Below are positions 16,336 to 18,759 of a DNA stretch of 18,759 bases, piece by piece. Position 1 is the stretch's first letter, and the number at the start of each line of letters is the position of its first letter. Source of the DNA: Rhodospirillaceae bacterium (GTDB lineage: Bacteria; Pseudomonadota; Alphaproteobacteria; Rhodospirillales; 2-02-FULL-58-16); contig DUZD01000020.1 of the NCBI GenBank assembly GCA_013349695.1, forward strand, positions 1 to 18,759. The letters are read 5' to 3'. Below the pieces are notes generated by a model, which saw nothing but the letters and a program-made list of their open reading frames with translations, ran no database searches and was not told the DNA's origin. The position numbers and the translations under genes were made by a program.

Positions 16336-16743
16336 GTGGAAGACGATCTCGATTTCAAACATTTGACCTTCGAGGCCAGGAACGTTCTTTTCGAGGAAGG
16401 AGAACAAGGCGAAGCCGCCTACCTGATCCGTGAGGGCGCGGTGGAAATCCGCAAGGGCATCCATGGCGACTATCCGCTGATTCTGGCGACACGGGTCAAG
16501 GGCGATATCATCGGCGAGATGGCCCTGTTCGACGATCATCCCCACATGGCCACGGCGGTGGCGGTGGAAAGGACCGAGGTGCTGGCCATCTCGCGGCGGG
16601 AGTTCCGCCGCCGGGTCGACGAGATGGACCCGGCGATGAAAGGAATCGTTATTCTCTTGGTCAAGCGGCTGCGCCAGATGGCCGACGACCTGATGCTCGG
16701 AAAGACCGAAGTGAACTGGGCCAACTGGCGGCGGAAAGTATAG
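16336..16743 (+). CDS. Single-domain cyclic-nucleotide-binding-fold protein
   Basis: A 135-residue protein consisting of one CNB (cNMP-binding, CAP-like) beta-roll: VLFEEGEQGEAAYLIREGAVEI at about 17-38 (shown only as landmark), phosphate-binding-cassette core GEMALF (60-65), and C-terminal helices from about 88. There is no helix-turn-helix and no effector domain. The canonical cassette Arg (P-R-[AST]-A-T) is replaced: the sequence is PHMAT (69-73), so cAMP or cGMP binding as in CAP is doubtful. The GTG start at 16336 lies behind a very G-rich ribosome binding site containing eight consecutive G (16321-16328). It follows the uncharacterised gene by 28 bases. Fold assignment is strong; ligand and partner are unknown. 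Confidence 0.88.
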   Translation: MEDDLDFKHLTFEARNVLFEEGEQGEAAYLIREGAVEIRKGIHGDYPLILATRVKGDIIGEMALFDDHPHMATAVAVERTEVLAISRREFRRRVDEMDPAMKGIVILLVKRLRQMADDLMLGKTEVNWANWRRKV

Positions 16744-16897
16744 ACCGGCGGCGCCGGTGGAGGCTTTCTCTCCTCGGGTGACGCCGCCGGCGGGACTTGC
16801 CTCGGCGCCGCGCTGTTTGCTATGGGACTACCTCCCCTAGGGTGATTCAAATAAGTTAGTGTCCCGAAGACCGGTTTCCGGAAAAGCCTGTAAAGCC

Positions 16898-17770
16898 ATG
16901 TCGAAACTTAAACTGGGAATCCCCAAGGGCAGCCTTGAGGCCGCCACCATCGAATTGTTCGCCCGGGCCGGCTGGACCATCACCTCGGGCTCGCGCAATT
17001 ACTTTCCTTCCATCGACGACGAGGACATATCCTGCGCCCTGGTCCGCTCCCAGGAAATGGGGCCTTACATCGCCGGCGGCACCCTCGATGCCGGGCTGAC
17101 CGGCATCGACTGGCTGCTCGAGACCAGGGCCGACGTGGTGACGGTCCGCGACCTGGTTTACTCCAAGGCTTCCGACCAGCCCTGCCGGTGGGTGCTGGTG
17201 GTCGACCGGGATTCGCCGATCCAGTCGGTGGAGGACTTGCGGGGCAAAAGGGTCGCCACCGAGCTGGTGGACTACACCCGGCGCTATCTCGCCGAGCGGG
17301 GCGTCGAGGCCGAGGTCGAGTTTTCCTGGGGCGCCACGGAAGCGAAAGTGGTCGAGGGGATGGCCGACGCCGCCGTCGAGATCACCGAGACCGGCAGCAC
17401 CATCCGCGCCCACGGCCTGCGCATCGTTTGCGACCTATTGCACACGCACACCGTTCTCGTCGCCAACAAGGCAGCCTTGGACGACACCTGGAAAAAAACC
17501 AAGATCGAAGAGATCGCCCTGCTTTTGACCAGCGCCCTGGCCGCCCGTCACAAGGTGCTGTTGAAGATGAACGTACCGTCCAAGGCCTTGGACCAGGTGG
17601 TAAAAGTGCTTCCCAGCCTACACGCCCCGACCGTCAACCACCTCGCCGACAAGGACTGGCTGGCGCTGGAAACGGTCGTCGATCGCGACCGGGTGCGCAG
17701 CCTGATTCCCAAGCTCAGCGCCGAGGGCGCCGAGGGCATCCTGGAACTGGATTTGCAAAAAATCTGTTGA
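16898..17770 (+). CDS. hisG: ATP phosphoribosyltransferase, long form
   Basis: A 290-residue cytosolic enzyme catalysing the first step of histidine synthesis, ATP + PRPP to phosphoribosyl-ATP. Landmarks: LGIPKGSLEAAT (6-17), GLTGIDWL (66-73), the PRPP-binding EITETGSTIR (161-170). Residues from about 215 to 290 (KMNVPSKALDQVVKVLPSLH to the end, with PTVNHLAD, WLALETVV and EGAEGILEL) form the ACT-like HisG_C domain, so this is the long, hexameric, histidine-inhibited form that needs no HisZ. The frame is open upstream to 16859, but homology starts at the ATG at 16898. The ribosome binding site is weak. No other his gene is adjacent within the window; a phosphatase gene follows after 16 bases. 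Confidence 0.95.
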   Translation: MSKLKLGIPKGSLEAATIELFARAGWTITSGSRNYFPSIDDEDISCALVRSQEMGPYIAGGTLDAGLTGIDWLLETRADVVTVRDLVYSKASDQPCRWVLVVDRDSPIQSVEDLRGKRVATELVDYTRRYLAERGVEAEVEFSWGATEAKVVEGMADAAVEITETGSTIRAHGLRIVCDLLHTHTVLVANKAALDDTWKKTKIEEIALLLTSALAARHKVLLKMNVPSKALDQVVKVLPSLHAPTVNHLADKDWLALETVVDRDRVRSLIPKLSAEGAEGILELDLQKIC

Positions 17771-17786
17771 GGACGAGAGCATATCC

Positions 17787-18704
17787 ATGTTGAGAAACGC
17801 TCTAGGCCTGGAAATGCCCGATAGAGCCGCGAAACCGCTTGGCCGCCTCATCATGGCGGTTTGGTTCGCTTGGGCGGCGCCGGCATTGGCGGAGACTCCG
17901 CCAGTCACCCTGCTCGCCGCCGGCGACATCGCCAAATGCGGCGTTGCCGGGGCGGCGGCAACGTCCAAACTCCTCGACCGCCTCCCCGGCGCGGTCGTCG
18001 CCTTGGGAGACCTCGCCTACCCGCAAGGAACCGCCGAACAATTCCGCGACTGTTACGGCCCCACCTGGGGTCGTCACAAGGCGAGGACATGGCCGGCGCC
18101 GGGCAATCACGAATATTTCAGCCAGGATGCCGTTCCTTATTACGCCTATTGGGGATCGCGGGCGGGCAAGCCGGGAAGGGGTTATTACGGCTTCGACCTG
18201 GGCGCTTGGCATATCATCGCGCTCAACAGCAGCATCGGTGCCAACGAAGGCTCGGCCCAGGACCGTTGGTTGCGGCGCCACCTGGCGGCGGCCACGGCCC
18301 GCTGCATCCTCGCCTTTTGGCACCACCCGGTTTTCAGCTCTGGCCTGCATGGCGACAATCCGAAAATGGCGGTGATGTTCCGCCGGCTCCATGAAGCCGG
18401 CGCCAGCATCGTGCTGACCGGTCACGATCACAATTACGAACGCTTTGCAACGCTCGACGCCGACGGCCGCTTGGATCCGCAACGCGGCATCCGCTCGTTC
18501 GTGGTCGGCACCGGCGGCACCACGCCGCGCCCGATCGAAAATACTAGAAAGCACAGCCGCAGAACCGGCGCCTTTACCTGGGGCCTGCTCAAACTCGTTC
18601 TGTTCGCGGACCGCTATACCTGGGAGTTCGTCCCCGTCGACGGCCAAGTCCTGGCCGACACGGGTGTGAAACAGCGTGCAATTTTGACCCCCTTGTGGGG
18701 GTAA
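17787..18704 (+). CDS. Secreted calcineurin-like (purple acid phosphatase type) metallophosphatase, 3' end altered
   Basis: A 305-residue protein with an N-terminal export signal: a hydrophobic stretch around 20-33 ending APALA before ETPP suggests cleavage after about residue 35. Binuclear-metal motifs occur in order: AGD (Asp47), GDLAY (74-78), GNHE (106-109), WHHP (178-181), GHDHNYER (212-219). It should hydrolyse phosphate esters in the periplasm or outside; the substrate is unknown. The ATG at 17787 has GGACGAG upstream, and the gene follows hisG by 16 bases, so it may share its transcript. After FVPVDGQVLADTG the last residues (VKQRAILTPLWG) are encoded by sequence resembling an insertion-element end. 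Relatives usually finish there with a short Ser/Gly/Cys-rich tail. The natural C-terminus has therefore probably been replaced by a few residues, and the protein may still be active. Confidence 0.87.
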   Translation: MLRNALGLEMPDRAAKPLGRLIMAVWFAWAAPALAETPPVTLLAAGDIAKCGVAGAAATSKLLDRLPGAVVALGDLAYPQGTAEQFRDCYGPTWGRHKARTWPAPGNHEYFSQDAVPYYAYWGSRAGKPGRGYYGFDLGAWHIIALNSSIGANEGSAQDRWLRRHLAAATARCILAFWHHPVFSSGLHGDNPKMAVMFRRLHEAGASIVLTGHDHNYERFATLDADGRLDPQRGIRSFVVGTGGTTPRPIENTRKHSRRTGAFTWGLLKLVLFADRYTWEFVPVDGQVLADTGVKQRAILTPLWG

Positions 18705-18759
18705 ACAGCGTCGAAATTTGACCCCCCTGAATTTGCGAGAACTTTTCTCCGGCTGTTGA
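18665..18759. mobile_element. Probable terminus of an IS21-like insertion sequence (cut by window edge)
   Basis: Two directly repeated blocks, ACAGCGTGCAATTTTGACCC (18671-18690) and ACAGCGTCGAAATTTGACCC (18705-18724), match at 17 of 20 bases and are each followed by more C. Multiple end-proximal repeats containing a TTTGACCCCC core, starting near a TG dinucleotide (18665), are characteristic of IS21-family ends. A perfect hairpin, ACCCCC-TTGT-GGGGGT (18687-18702), lies between them. No transposase codons are seen before the window ends, and the other end is not available, so this could also be a solo remnant. Confidence 0.55.

Noticed and set aside
15483..16358. Minus-strand open frame opposite the uncharacterised 279-residue gene
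   Set aside because: The plus-strand frame has a start with a ribosome binding site, close spacing to the CNB gene and ordinary protein composition; the antisense frame lacks these.
16744..16758. ACCGGC/GCCGGT hairpin after the CNB gene as a terminator
   Set aside because: Short stem with a 3-base loop and no T-run, in a GC-rich region where such matches arise by chance.
16797..16826. TTGCCT and TATGGG as a hisG promoter
   Set aside because: Both boxes match poorly, the spacing is 18 bases and there is no supporting feature.

Overview
This is a GC-rich chromosomal window that reads as an alphaproteobacterium, with Rhodospirillales-like gene content. The main evidence is a SAM-II riboswitch in front of metZ, a class known mainly from Alphaproteobacteria. 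A HrcA/CIRCE-type groESL operon and the protein families present agree with this. The genus cannot be fixed from the sequence alone. I recognised no tRNA, rRNA, CRISPR array or complete insertion sequence, and no gene-free stretch exceeds 300 bases.

Layout. Positions 1-1038 (+) carry the 3' part of an M16-family peptidase, cut by the window edge. It converges on a minus-strand block that reads leftwards: ClC-type chloride transport protein, UvrD/PcrA helicase, metZ (O-succinylhomoserine sulfhydrylase) and a radical SAM enzyme. metZ has its own promoter, a SAM-II aptamer and an intrinsic terminator in its leader (about 3366-3504). A minus-strand GGDEF diguanylate cyclase ends inside a long perfect palindrome at 7680-7729. 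It diverges from the groES-groEL operon (9043-11034), which has a sigma70-type promoter, a CIRCE operator and a strong terminator. A DinG-family helicase (minus) converges on groEL and diverges from the fetA-fetB iron-export ABC pair. After fetAB comes an uncharacterised helical protein followed by a lone cyclic-nucleotide-binding-fold protein, then long-form hisG, then a secreted calcineurin/purple-acid-phosphatase-like protein. The last codons of that phosphatase run into what looks like the terminus of an IS21-like element at the right edge.

How the genes work together. Most are housekeeping functions: chaperonin, methionine and histidine synthesis, helicases, and ion and metal transport. 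The best-supported regulatory circuit is metZ control by S-adenosylmethionine. Its leader also contains two alternative pairings that could connect aptamer folding to the terminator and to the ribosome binding site. The least explained segment is 15468-16743, the unknown protein plus a CNB-fold protein that lacks the usual phosphate-contacting arginine. Nothing here amounts to a clear new multi-gene system. The most useful leads are the riboswitch architecture, the unknown/CNB pair, the radical SAM enzyme with a cysteine-rich tail, the palindromic repeat and the IS-like end.
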